Assembly (NCBI RefSeq): GCF_000719285.1
Contig: NZ_JOFS01000020.1
Span: forward strand, 186,001 to 250,000
DNA length: 64,000 nucleotides
From: Streptomyces bicolor
Lineage (GTDB): Bacteria; Actinomycetota; Actinomycetes; Streptomycetales; Streptomycetaceae
Direction of reading: 5' to 3'
Shown: positions 50,769 to 60,548 of the stretch, in pieces
How the letters are laid out: each line of letters begins with the position of its first letter
Numbering within the stretch: the stretch's first letter is position 1
Made by a program: the position numbers and the translations under genes
The notes under the pieces: model-generated
The model's database searches: none
What the model was told of the DNA's origin: nothing
The model's input: the letters and a program-made list of their open reading frames with translations, nothing else

Positions 50769-53096
50769 TCACCAGAGAGCCACCTCACAACGGTGGCTCT
50801 CGCATACCATCCCCGGAGTGACGCGGAGGTGCAGTCGGCGGCCTGTGGAGAGGACCTCGACCGAGTTGTCGGCGCGCAGGATCCGTCGGACGGGGCGGTC
50901 CCAGACGATGTCCAGCGGCTCGCCGGTGCGCGGCGGCTCGCTCACGCAGAGGGTAGCGGTACCGCCCCGGCGGCGGAGCAGCACACTCGCCCCGGCGGAG
51001 GCGGTGAGCGGGCCCGCCGTGCCCGGCTGCCAGAAGTTGGCGGCGGTCATGCCCAGGGAGGGGACGCGGACGGCCTGGCAGGCGGTGTCGTTGGCGAGGA
51101 CCGAAAGCCACCTCGGGTCGGCGGCACGGGCGGCCACCTCGTCGCGGTGGGCGCCGGGCATGAGCAGGTAGACGTAGGTCGCGTCGGTGGGGTCCGTGCC
51201 GTGGTCCAGCCAGAGGGTCTGCCAGCGGCGGGTGCGGCGCTCCGTCGTACCACCGGTGTTGATGTCGGCCCAGGCTCCGGTGCGGTCCTCGCGCAGGGTG
51301 TGCAGCTCGCCGTACGGCACCACCCAGCCGCCGTGGCCCTCCAGGTGCGCCCAGCCTCCGCCGCGTACGAAGGCCTGGTCGCCACCCTCCCCCAGGTTGC
51401 GGTTGTCGATGACCGTCTCGACGGGGACTCCGTCGGAGCAGCTGATCCCGGCCCCGAGGCAGATCACCGCGTCCGCGGCGCAGAACCACGACTTACGGGC
51501 TTCGAGCGTCGACCCCAGCCCCTTCAGGTGCTGCCCGATCGCCGCGTACTCGCCGTCGGTCGCGCCGCCGACCCACCGCACGTCCGGCTTGGGGGCGCCC
51601 CACTCGCCCCCGGCCCGGTCGGGAAGGCGGAGGGACGAGACCGTCGTGCCCGGGAGGCGGTACCAGTCCACGGTGGGCCAGTACCAGTCGGTGTACTGGT
51701 CGCCGAGGCCGTCCGCCCACCAGGAGAGCATCCCGGCGCCGGTGTGCCAGCCTCGCGGGTTCTCGCCGTTGCCGCACTCGTAGTGGGCGATGCGGTCGCC
51801 GGCCATGGCGATGTTCGCCACGAAGCGTGGGCGGCGGTGGACGGCGCGGTCCATGGCGGCGAAGAGGTGGTGGCCGATGGGTTCGGGAGCGGCGGTGGCC
51901 GGTGATGCGGCGACGGTGTGCAGTCGGGCGAGGTCGGCGACGTCGAACTGACGCGACGTCAGGATCGGTGTGACGGTGTCCCGTTCGATCCACCCCTTGA
52001 TACGGCCGTACCAGCGCTCCCGTTCCGCCGCGCCCGCGCCGCCCGCGAGGAGAGCGATCGCGGCGATGATCGCGTGCCCGTGGTAGTGGTCGCCGCGCAT
52101 GACCTGCCGGTCGTCGCTCTTGAGATAACCCCGGCTGATGGCACGGCCGTTGACGCTGTCCATGACCAACCCGTCGTGGATGAGGGGCGCGTAGGCGCGC
52201 TCGACGCTGTCGAGGACGATCTGCTTGTTCGGGTCGGTCACCTCCCACTCGGATCCGGCGAGCAGGGCGAAGAGGCGGCCGAGGCCGTCGAGGAGGACCT
52301 GGCCGTAGGTGCCGGAGTAGGCGACCCAGGTGTGCTGGACGAAGGAGCCGTCGGCGTAGAGGCCGTCGCCCTTCGTGACGTACGGGAAGACCGGGGAGAG
52401 CGCGTCACGGGCGAGGGTGATCTTCGCCGGGGACCGGCCGAGGATGCCGCGCAGGGCGACGCTGCGGCACAGGTCGACGCGGTTGGCACCGGTGGAGGTG
52501 CCGGAGTAGTCGGTGAGCATCGCGTCCGGGACGAAGTGGTCCACGGCCGCGCAGGCGGCGGCTCGCTGGACGTCGGTGAGCTGGTCGTGGAGGGCGGCCG
52601 TGATGTCCATCAGGAGGCGGGGGCTGCCGATCTGCCATTCCCACCAGTTGCCGTAGCGGGAGGTGGAGGGGTTGTAGACGGTGGCGGACAGGTGGTCGAG
52701 GCCGCGCAGGACGTCGGCGAGCAGGGCCGGGTCGGCGGTGGAGCCGGTGCCGGGCTGGACGTAGGCCTGGGTCATGGTCCACAGGCGGCTGTAGCTCCGG
52801 GTGATGCCGGCGGGTGGGTCGTAGGGGGTGCCGGGCCAGAGGGAGGTGGGGGTGGGGGCCATGGTGGCCCGGAAGCCGCGGGCGAGGGTGCCGGTTTCGG
52901 CGAGGCGGGAGGCGTACGGCTGTGCCGTCGGGTCGTAGCCGGCGCCGAGGGCGATGTCGAGCCAGCGGCGGCGGAGGGCGTCGTAGGGGTCGGCGACGGC
53001 GGCGCGGGCAGCGGGAGCGGCCGCGGTCATGAGCGCCATCGCGAGTAAGACGCTTCGACGGTCGGGGCCCATGGGGACTCTTCGCTGTGGGTTCAT
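50769..53096 (-). CDS. Polysaccharide lyase family 8 (hyaluronate/xanthan-lyase type), Tat-exported
   Basis: 775 aa from the ATG at 53096. The signal peptide has a twin-arginine motif GPDRRSVLLAMAL and cleavage near AARAAVA. The alpha/alpha-barrel domain contains NWWEWQIGSPRLL (about residue 150), TGANRVD (Asn about 205) and DGSFVQHTWVAYSGTYG (His about 255, Tyr about 264), which match the catalytic Asn/His/Tyr set of PL8. SRGYLKSD gives the Arg. The beta-sandwich domains fill the C-terminal half. It cleaves uronic-acid-containing polysaccharides outside the cell. A terminator-like hairpin overlaps the last nine codons. An ATG at 53072 is an alternative start. Confidence 0.9.
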   Translation of the reverse strand: MNPQRRVPMGPDRRSVLLAMALMTAAAPAARAAVADPYDALRRRWLDIALGAGYDPTAQPYASRLAETGTLARGFRATMAPTPTSLWPGTPYDPPAGITRSYSRLWTMTQAYVQPGTGSTADPALLADVLRGLDHLSATVYNPSTSRYGNWWEWQIGSPRLLMDITAALHDQLTDVQRAAACAAVDHFVPDAMLTDYSGTSTGANRVDLCRSVALRGILGRSPAKITLARDALSPVFPYVTKGDGLYADGSFVQHTWVAYSGTYGQVLLDGLGRLFALLAGSEWEVTDPNKQIVLDSVERAYAPLIHDGLVMDSVNGRAISRGYLKSDDRQVMRGDHYHGHAIIAAIALLAGGAGAAERERWYGRIKGWIERDTVTPILTSRQFDVADLARLHTVAASPATAAPEPIGHHLFAAMDRAVHRRPRFVANIAMAGDRIAHYECGNGENPRGWHTGAGMLSWWADGLGDQYTDWYWPTVDWYRLPGTTVSSLRLPDRAGGEWGAPKPDVRWVGGATDGEYAAIGQHLKGLGSTLEARKSWFCAADAVICLGAGISCSDGVPVETVIDNRNLGEGGDQAFVRGGGWAHLEGHGGWVVPYGELHTLREDRTGAWADINTGGTTERRTRRWQTLWLDHGTDPTDATYVYLLMPGAHRDEVAARAADPRWLSVLANDTACQAVRVPSLGMTAANFWQPGTAGPLTASAGASVLLRRRGGTATLCVSEPPRTGEPLDIVWDRPVRRILRADNSVEVLSTGRRLHLRVTPGMVCESHRCEVALW
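50775..50801 (-). terminator. Hairpin embedded in the end of the lyase gene
   Basis: Perfect 10-bp arms gagagccacc / ggtggctctc with a 7-nt loop. It encodes the final ESHRCEVAL residues, and the stop codon follows 3 bases later. Confidence 0.6.
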
Positions 53097-53153
53097 GCAC
53101 TGGGCATCTACCACCTCAGCGTAATCACGCCAACACCTTGCGACACTCTGCGG

Positions 53154-53223
53154 GTGATGTTGAATCTCGAACGGAATAGGTCTACGGTCGGTCGCGTTGA
53201 TGTAGTTCAAGATTCAACATCAC
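53154..53223 (+). promoter_or_regulatory. yceI promoter flanked by a perfect 14-bp inverted repeat
   Basis: gtgatgttgaatct (53154-53167) and agattcaacatcac (53210-53223). Between them a promoter can be read: TTGAAT (53160-53165), 17 bp, TACGGT (53183-53188). The right arm ends 14 bp before the yceI start. It is very likely a two-site operator for an unidentified repressor. Confidence 0.65.
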
Positions 53224-53237
53224 CGAGGGAGCACGTC

Positions 53238-53792
53238 ATGACGAACACCGACCTGACCGCACTGACCGGCGACTACACGATCGACACGGCCCACTCCGCG
53301 ATCGGCTTCACCGTCCGCCACGCCATGGTCACCAACGTCAAGGGCAAGTTCCTCGACTTCAGCGGCTCGCTGCAGTTGGACGGGAACGACCCGTCCGCGT
53401 CCAAGGCGTCCATCGACGTCAAGATGGACAGCATCGACACCGGCTCCGCGGATCGCGACGGTCACCTCAAGAGCGCGGACTTCTTCAAGATCGAGGAGTT
53501 TCCGACGATGACCTTCCGCTCCACCTCGGCGGAGGCGCTCGGCGGCGACGACTACCGCATCACCGGCGACCTGACGATCCTCGGCACCACCAAGCCGATC
53601 ACCATCGACCTGGAGTTCAACGGCGCCGCCAAGGACCCGTTCGGCAACGAGCGCGTCGGCTTCGAGGGCAAGGCGGAGCTGCTGCGTTCGGAGTGGGGGC
53701 TGACCTGGAACGCGGCGCTGGAGACGGGTGGGGTGCTGGTCTCGGACAAGATCAAGCTGAACATCGACATCTCGGCGATTCGGAACGCGTGA
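53238..53792 (+). CDS. YceI-family lipid-binding-like protein
   Basis: 184 aa. YceI proteins are lipocalin-like eight-stranded barrels that bind polyisoprenoids. MTNTDLTALTGDYTIDTAHS, GFTVRHAMVTNVKGKF, SADFFKIEEFPTMTFRST and DLEFNGAAKDPFGNERVGFE are all family-typical. No signal peptide is present, so it is cytoplasmic, as is usual for Streptomyces YceI. GAGGGAG precedes the ATG. Regulation probably runs through the operator at 53154-53223. Confidence 0.95.
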   Translation: MTNTDLTALTGDYTIDTAHSAIGFTVRHAMVTNVKGKFLDFSGSLQLDGNDPSASKASIDVKMDSIDTGSADRDGHLKSADFFKIEEFPTMTFRSTSAEALGGDDYRITGDLTILGTTKPITIDLEFNGAAKDPFGNERVGFEGKAELLRSEWGLTWNAALETGGVLVSDKIKLNIDISAIRNA

Positions 53793-53835
53793 CGCCTCCG
53801 CGTCCCTTCCACGACGGCGCCGGTGCGCCTCCCGC

Positions 53836-54411
53836 TCACCGGCGCTTCGTCAATTCCCGGAGAATCGCGGCGACTTGGGTCGCCCGGCCGTGCGGGGTCC
53901 GGGCGCGCAGGAGGCCGAGCATGATCTGGTAGCGCTCGGTCCTGCCGAGCTTCTCGAACGCGGCCCTGGCGCGGGGATCGTCCTCCAGCGCCGCGGTCAG
54001 CTCGTCGGGGACCCGAGCGTTCCGCTGCGACTCGTACGCCGCCGCCCACCGCCCGTCCGCCTTCGCGGCCTCCACCTCCGCGAGGCCGGCGGGCCGCATC
54101 CGTCCGGCGGCCGTCAGCTCCTCCACCCGCCGCACATTGACCATGGACCAGAGGCTGCCCGGCCGTCGCGGGGTGATCCTCTGGAGAAAGTGCGCGGCGT
54201 CGAGCCCCTTGCGCTGACCGGTGATCCAGCCGTGGCAGAGGGCCACGTCGTTGACCTCGGCCGCGGTGACGGACGGGATGCCGGAGCCCTTTTTGGCGAC
54301 CTTGATCCAGAGGTCGGGGTGCTCGGGGGTGGCGGGGTGGGTGGTCAGCCAGGAGTCGAGGGCGGCGGCGGATTCGAAGGGGTTGGGTTCCGTGCCGTCG
54401 GAAGCGGTCAT
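53836..54411 (-). CDS. YdeI/OmpD-associated-family protein
   Basis: 191 aa from the ATG at 54411. FESAAALDSWLTTHPATPEH, DLWIKVAKKGSGIPSVTAAE, EVNDVALCHGWITGQRKGLD, FLQRITPRRPGSLWSMVNVR and a C-terminal FEKLGRTERYQIMLGL (YdeI/OmpD-associated helical repeat). The cellular role in actinobacteria is unknown. It is convergent with yceI (43-bp gap). Confidence 0.88.
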   Translation of the reverse strand: MTASDGTEPNPFESAAALDSWLTTHPATPEHPDLWIKVAKKGSGIPSVTAAEVNDVALCHGWITGQRKGLDAAHFLQRITPRRPGSLWSMVNVRRVEELTAAGRMRPAGLAEVEAAKADGRWAAAYESQRNARVPDELTAALEDDPRARAAFEKLGRTERYQIMLGLLRARTPHGRATQVAAILRELTKRR

Positions 54412-54809
54412 ATGGGCACCATAGGCGCGGAACAGGCCAGATTCCGTCCTGTATCGCCCTGCGGCCCAGTAGAGGGCAGTTGTTGAGCAGGTCTGCGTCG
54501 GGAGGGGTCCCGGAACATCCGTCGACTCGCCATGACGGCGGGAGGACGACTTCCGGGCGCACAACGACCTGCTCAGCGAGGACGACGAGATCACCTTCAT
54601 GGAAAAAACCGGTGGCTCCTGTCCCCGCGCCCGCATAGCCTGCCCCCGTGTCCAGCCCCGAAGCCTCCAGACTTCGGCCACCGGCTCTCCGGTGGCTGCT
54701 CGTGATGCCGGGCTGATCACGGCCCCTTCCCTTCAGGGCTCACTCCGCTGCCGGACGGCCGTATCGACGTGCCGTTCTCGTCTTCGACTTCGGGTTGCGG
54801 AGTTTCTTC
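54412..54809. other. 398-bp region upstream of the efflux gene, with hairpins
   Basis: Promoters of the YdeI-like gene and the MFS gene. Around 54540-54600 one frame reads EDDFRAHNDLLSEDDEITFM with coding-like codons but has no start after an in-frame stop, so it may be a gene remnant. No intact gene is visible. Confidence 0.5.
54677..54721 (+). promoter_or_regulatory. Two hairpins in the leader of the chloramphenicol-efflux-type gene
   Basis: gccaccgg-ctct-ccggtggc (54677-54696) and cgtgat-N9-atcacg (54701-54721), about 90-130 bp upstream of the start. Leader structures are a plausible attenuation device for an antibiotic-responsive pump, but this is speculative. Confidence 0.35.
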
Positions 54810-56000
54810 ATGCCGTTTGCTCTATACCTGCTGGGCCTTGCCGTCTTCGCCCAGGGGACATCCGAGTTCATGCTGTCCGGGCTGGTGCCGGACATCGCCC
54901 GGGATCTGGGGGTCTCCGTGCCCGCCGCCGGTGCGCTCACCTCGGCCTTCGCCGTGGGGATGGTCGTCGGGGCGCCGCTCATGGCCGGGCTCGCGCGGCG
55001 GTGGTCGCGGCGGGGTGCGCTGCTCGGGTTTCTGGTCGTCTTTCTCGGCGTGCATGTCGTCGGGGCGGTGACCGACAGTTTCGGGGTACTTCTCGCCACG
55101 CGGGTCGTCGGGGCGCTCGCGAACGCCGGGTTCCTGGCCGTCGCCCTCGTGGCCGCCGTCCACCTGGTCGAGCCGGACGCCAAGGGGCGGGCCACGTCCA
55201 CCCTGCTCGGTGGGGTCACGCTGGCGTGTGTGGTGGGGGTGCCCGCGGGGGCGCTGCTCGGTCAACTCTGGGGGTGGCGTGCGGCGTTCTGGGCGGTGGC
55301 GCTGGTGTCCTTGCCGGCTGTCGTGGCCGTGGCGCGGTCCGTGCCCGGCGGTGCGGACCACTCCGACCGTCCCGCCCTGCGGGGTGAACTGCGGTCGCTG
55401 CGCAGCCCTCGGCTGCGCATCACGCTGCTGCTGGGCGCCCTGGTGAACGGGGCGACCTTCTGCGCCTTCACCTATCTCGCTTCCCTGGTCATCGAGGTGA
55501 CGGGGCTGGGGAGCGGGTGGGTGCCCGTCACGCTCGCATTGTTCGGGCTGGGCGCGTTCGTGGGGGTCGGTGTCGGGGGGCGGTTCGCCGACCGGTGGCC
55601 CGGGGTCGTGCTGGGCGCGGGCGGGATCGCCCTGTGCGTCGGTTGGTGTGCCTTCGCGCTCGGTGCCGGGAATCCGGTCGTGGCACTCGGGCTCGTCTTC
55701 GTGCAGGGTGCCCTGGCCTTCGGCGTCGGGTCCACGCTCATCTCCCAGGCTCTGTACGCGGCGTCCGACGCGCCCACGCTGGGCGGTGGATTCGCTACGG
55801 CCGCGTTCAACGTGGGTGCGGCGCTAGGGCCATGGCTCGGCGGTACGGCCATCGGGGCCGGGCTCGGATACCGCTCGCCGGTGTGGGTCAGCGCGGTGCT
55901 GGTCGCGCTGTCGGAGGGGGTGGCGGGCGTGGTGGTCCTGGGTGCCCGGCGATATCGGGAAGCGCGTCAGGGTCGTACTCGGGCATCCTGGCCGGCATGA
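54810..56000 (+). CDS. MFS efflux transporter, Cmx/CmlR chloramphenicol-resistance type
   Basis: 396 aa, twelve predicted transmembrane helices. MPFALYLLGLAVFAQGTSEF, then MLSGLVPDIARDLGVSVPAA, closely resembles the N-terminus of Streptomyces chloramphenicol exporters as I remember them. Motif A is GLARRWSRRGAL. It belongs to the DHA1 drug:H+ antiporters. GGAG lies 7 bases before the ATG. The stop TGA overlaps the ATG of the next open frame (ATGA). Substrate is inferred from family resemblance only. Confidence 0.85.
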   Translation: MPFALYLLGLAVFAQGTSEFMLSGLVPDIARDLGVSVPAAGALTSAFAVGMVVGAPLMAGLARRWSRRGALLGFLVVFLGVHVVGAVTDSFGVLLATRVVGALANAGFLAVALVAAVHLVEPDAKGRATSTLLGGVTLACVVGVPAGALLGQLWGWRAAFWAVALVSLPAVVAVARSVPGGADHSDRPALRGELRSLRSPRLRITLLLGALVNGATFCAFTYLASLVIEVTGLGSGWVPVTLALFGLGAFVGVGVGGRFADRWPGVVLGAGGIALCVGWCAFALGAGNPVVALGLVFVQGALAFGVGSTLISQALYAASDAPTLGGGFATAAFNVGAALGPWLGGTAIGAGLGYRSPVWVSAVLVALSEGVAGVVVLGARRYREARQGRTRASWPA

Positions 56001-56374
56001 CCGCACCATCCCAACCAGCTCAGGGTTCCGTGGTGGGGCCGGGCACCGCCTGGGTCCGCATCACCGCGTACAAGGTCGAAAAGGGCTGTCTCCGGCCTCT
56101 GGCCGCCGTTCGGGCTTGACTGCGTGAGCGCGGTATCGACTGGATGCCATTGCGCGCGGACGAGGTCCGCGTGGATCGGGTGTGCGGCCCGGGAGCCGAT
56201 GGCCGCTGGCGTTCGTCGGTCATCATCCACGTCGACGCCGGCGCACTGTGGCCGCTCGGGCTGCACCCCGATCAGCCGGCCTCGGTTGTCAACGGCCCCT
56301 CTCCGCCCGGCTGGTGGCATGCCGCCGGGGAGCGGTACGCCCGGCAGCACTCGGGCGGCAGGCCCGCATCCTGA
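55997..56374 (+). pseudogene. Coupled partner ORF of the efflux gene, broken by an in-frame TGA
   Basis: ATG at 55997 overlaps the MFS stop, as in a coupled operon partner. The frame reads MTAPSQPAQGSVVGPGTAWV ... CLRPLAAVRA, hits TGA at 56117-56119, and continues in the same frame with LRERGIDWMPLRADEVRVDR ... SSVIIHVDAGALWPLGLHPD ... to a stop at 56374. The combined product would be about 125 aa. The part after TGA has good codon use. I do not recognise the family. Either a nonsense mutation, a sequencing error, or a restart at the ATG at 56144. Confidence 0.55.
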
Positions 56375-56463
56375 CCGGGCGTGGCCGGGGGAACTCACAC
56401 CCCCCGCCTTCACCGGGGCTGGAGAGGCGCCCCGTCGGGCAACCCCACCAGCCCCGGGACGCA

Positions 56464-58083
56464 TCACCGCTCGTCGGCACCGACCAGCGCACGGACCTCG
56501 AACTCCTCGAAGACCTCGGGCGCTTGGCGCTTGCTCAGCACGGAGCCGAGCCAGCCCAGCAGGAAGCCCGCCGGGATCGACACGATGCCGGGGTTCTGCA
56601 GCGGGAACCAGGCGAAGTCGGCATTCGGGTAGAGCGAGGTGGAGGTGGCGGAGACGATCGGGGAGAACACGACGAGGAGCACCGAGCAGGCCAGACCGCC
56701 GTACAGGCTCAGCAGCGCGCCACGTGCGGTGAAGCCCTGCCAGAACAGGCTGTAGACGATCGTCGGCAGAATGGCGGACGCCGCGATCGCGAAAGCGAGG
56801 AATGCGAGCGTTGCGGTGCTCGTGCCCCAGGACAGCAGAGCCAGCAGCATGCCCATGACGCCGATGGCGGCCGCGGAGAGCCGGGCGACGGCCACCTCTT
56901 CCGTCTCGGTCGCCTTCCCCTTGCGGATCACCGCGCCATAGAGGTCGTGCGCGATCGAGGAGGCCGCGGCGAGGGTGAGTCCGCCGGCCACGCCCAGCAG
57001 CGTGATGAAGGCCAGGCTGGACAGGAGCGCCACGAGTACGCCGCCGCCGAGCTCGTAGCCGAGCAGGAGCACCGCCGCATCGCCCCTGGGGTCGACGTCC
57101 GCGATCTGCTCCCGGCCCACGATCGCGGTGGCGCCCAGGCCCAGCACGCCCGCCATCAGGCATACGAAGCCGATCAGCCCCACCGCCCACACCACCGAGC
57201 CGCGCAGGACACGCGTGGTGCGCGGGGCGAGCAGCCGCATCATGATGTGCGGGAGAGCGGCCAGACCGAGCACGATGGCCAACTGCAGGCTGAAGAAGTC
57301 CAGTTTGTTGGTGGTGCTGCCGCCGTAGCGCAGCCCGGGGCCGAGGTAGCGCTCGCCCAGGGCGCTGTTGTCGGCGGCTGACGACAGGAGTCGGTCGATG
57401 TTCCAGCTGAAGTGGTGCAGCACCATCACGGCGGTGATGCCCACCCCGGCGACCAGCATCACGGCCTTGACCACCTGGATGACCGTGGCACCCGGCATGC
57501 CGCCGATCGCCGCGTAGACCACGACGATGGTGCCGATGACCACCACGCACATCGCCCGCGCCGTCCCGCTCGGGGCGCCGATGAACTGCGCCAACAGGGC
57601 GATGCTGCCCACGAGTTGAGCGACCAGGTAGAGCAGGCACACCGCCAGGGTGCACAGGGCGAGCGCCAGCCGGACCGATCGCTGTCCCTGGGGCAGCCGC
57701 GACGCCAGGGTGTCGCCCAGCGTGAACTTGCCGGAGTTGCGCAGGGGTTCGGCGATCATCAACAGCGCCATCATCCAGGCGACCACCGTGCCGCCCAGAT
57801 AGAGCAGGCCGTCGTAGCCGGTCAGCGCGACGATTCCGGTGCTGCCGAGCAGCGTCGCGGCCGACAGGTAGTCACCGCACATGGCGAGCCCGTTGCGCAG
57901 CGGCGACATGTCGCGGTCGCCGAGATAGAACTCGCTGATCTCGTCCCGCTGCGGGGCCGTCAGCAGCACCGTGAACAGGGTGACCACGACGACGGTGATG
58001 AAGAGGACGAGCGTCAGCTGAAGAGTGGCCCGGTCGGTGACGCTCGCCGCGTGATTCACCAGTTGACCGGCGGCTTGCGTCAC
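56464..58083 (-). CDS. Sodium:solute symporter (ActP/SSS family)
   Basis: 539 aa with about 13 transmembrane segments. FYLGDRDMSPLRNGLAMCGD, YLSAATLLGSTGIVALTGYD and the SSS sodium-site region YAAIGGMPGATVIQVVKAVM identify the acetate/pyruvate-type (ActP) subgroup of sodium:solute symporters. The GTG at 58083 overlaps the stop of the DUF485 gene (GTGA), the usual coupling of ActP with its small membrane partner. It probably takes up monocarboxylates. Confidence 0.92.
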   Translation of the reverse strand: MTQAAGQLVNHAASVTDRATLQLTLVLFITVVVVTLFTVLLTAPQRDEISEFYLGDRDMSPLRNGLAMCGDYLSAATLLGSTGIVALTGYDGLLYLGGTVVAWMMALLMIAEPLRNSGKFTLGDTLASRLPQGQRSVRLALALCTLAVCLLYLVAQLVGSIALLAQFIGAPSGTARAMCVVVIGTIVVVYAAIGGMPGATVIQVVKAVMLVAGVGITAVMVLHHFSWNIDRLLSSAADNSALGERYLGPGLRYGGSTTNKLDFFSLQLAIVLGLAALPHIMMRLLAPRTTRVLRGSVVWAVGLIGFVCLMAGVLGLGATAIVGREQIADVDPRGDAAVLLLGYELGGGVLVALLSSLAFITLLGVAGGLTLAAASSIAHDLYGAVIRKGKATETEEVAVARLSAAAIGVMGMLLALLSWGTSTATLAFLAFAIAASAILPTIVYSLFWQGFTARGALLSLYGGLACSVLLVVFSPIVSATSTSLYPNADFAWFPLQNPGIVSIPAGFLLGWLGSVLSKRQAPEVFEEFEVRALVGADER

Positions 58084-58514
58084 CACGTGCCGAACCGCCT
58101 CTCCGCGGAGGCGCGGCCCTGCTGTGCCTGTGCCTGCGCCTCTGCCCGCGCCCGACTGTCGTGCAGTTGGGCCCGCAGGCGCTGGGCGACCGGGTCGACC
58201 CGTCGGCGCATGTGCCGGACGTAGAGCCAGATCGTCACGGCCATGAGGAGGAACTGACACAGGCCCAGAGCCAGCCCGATCGTCAGGTGGCCGGCCAGCG
58301 GCTGGTTCATCAGGCCGGCGGCGAAACCCGACAGCAGGACGTACGTGAGGAATCCACCCACCGAGACGAGCGTCGCCGCCGTGCCGAAGGAGCGGTGGGC
58401 GCCGCGCATCGAGCGGAATTCAGGAGAGTTGCGTATCGACTCCGGGCTTGTGGGTTCAGGCCCCGGCGGGAAGAGCGGATAGTAACTCTCATTTGGGGGT
58501 GGATAGAGGGACAT
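58080..58514 (-). CDS. DUF485 membrane protein, partner of the symporter
   Basis: 144 aa. MSLYPPPNESYYPLFPPGPE is a Pro-rich N-terminus. Two transmembrane helices (about residues 48-70 and 80-104: LVSVGGFLTYVLLSGFAAGL, IGLALGLCQFLLMAVTIWLY) are followed by YVRHMRRRVDP and a Gln/Ala/Arg-rich helix. DUF485 proteins are encoded immediately upstream of ActP-type symporters. AAGGTG precedes the ATG. Confidence 0.92.
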   Translation of the reverse strand: MSLYPPPNESYYPLFPPGPEPTSPESIRNSPEFRSMRGAHRSFGTAATLVSVGGFLTYVLLSGFAAGLMNQPLAGHLTIGLALGLCQFLLMAVTIWLYVRHMRRRVDPVAQRLRAQLHDSRARAEAQAQAQQGRASAERRFGTW

Positions 58515-59701
<1,187 letters not shown>

Positions 59702-59722
59702 TCCGACAGCCTCACGGGCCCG

Positions 59723-60440
59723 GTGTCCTCGGACCGTCCTCGGACGCCGGGCCCGCGTGGCCGGTTCCGGCGCCCTCGCCGCGGTGCCGCGGTGCCTCTG
59801 TCCGCGGCGACCGGATGGCAGTTCGCCCTGGCGCTGTGGGCGGTGCCCGCGGTGCCGGCCGCGGCGGTGTGGGGCCTGTTGGCCGCGCCCGGAGCGGGCG
59901 GTAGGCATCGCCGGATGCCGCCCGCGGCGCCGAGGAGCGCGGGCGGACCTTACTGGGCTGACCGCTCGCCTGGTGGATCTCGGCGTTCCTCGGGCCGGTG
60001 CCGCTGATCTTCTACGCGCTGGTCGCGTGGCTGCCGCAGATCATGCAGGCGAGCGGTCACCCACGCGGTGAGGCCGGGCTGATGATGTCGGTGATGCGGG
60101 CCATCGGCATCCCGCTGGGTTCCTCGTCCCCGTCACCGCCGCCCGTATTCGCGGCCGGCGGCTCCTCGTGATCGCCGTGACGGCGGCGAAGCTCTCTCCC
60201 TCGCGGGCCTGCTGCCGGCCCCCACATTCGGCTGGGCGTGAGTGTGCCTGCTGGGTGGGGCTATCTGCTGGCCGACCTCGGCCCGCCGGCCATAGGGCTC
60301 CTCCACGACGTCACCGACGGCTGGCGCGTGCCCCTTGCCGTGCTGATCGCCCTGCTGGTGCCGGAGGCGATCGTCGGGCTCCTCGCCGGCCGCCCCGGAC
60401 ACGTACGCCCCTGGGGCCGCGAGGACGCCCCGCCGAAGCA
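59723..60440 (+). pseudogene. Decayed CynX-like MFS transporter
   Basis: Transporter-like segments appear in different frames: TGWQFALALWAVPAVPAAAV (59810-59870), then ISAFLGPVPLIFYALVAWLP and QASGHPRGEAGLMMSVMRAI (59970-60110), FLVPVTAARIRGRRLLVIAV (from about 60122) and finally LLADLGPPAIGLLHDVTDGW ... LLVPEAIVGLLAGRPG (60270-60400). The order matches the second half of cyanate/CynX-type permeases. At least two frameshifts and a missing N-terminal half make it non-functional. Confidence 0.75.
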
Positions 60441-60548
60441 CACCGATGCACGCGCAGGCGGTCAGCCGGCGCGATGTAGCCGGGATCTCGAAACCCTCGG
60501 CCCGCGAACCGTCCGCCCTCGAGCCCTCGGCACCCTAACCCTCAGCCG

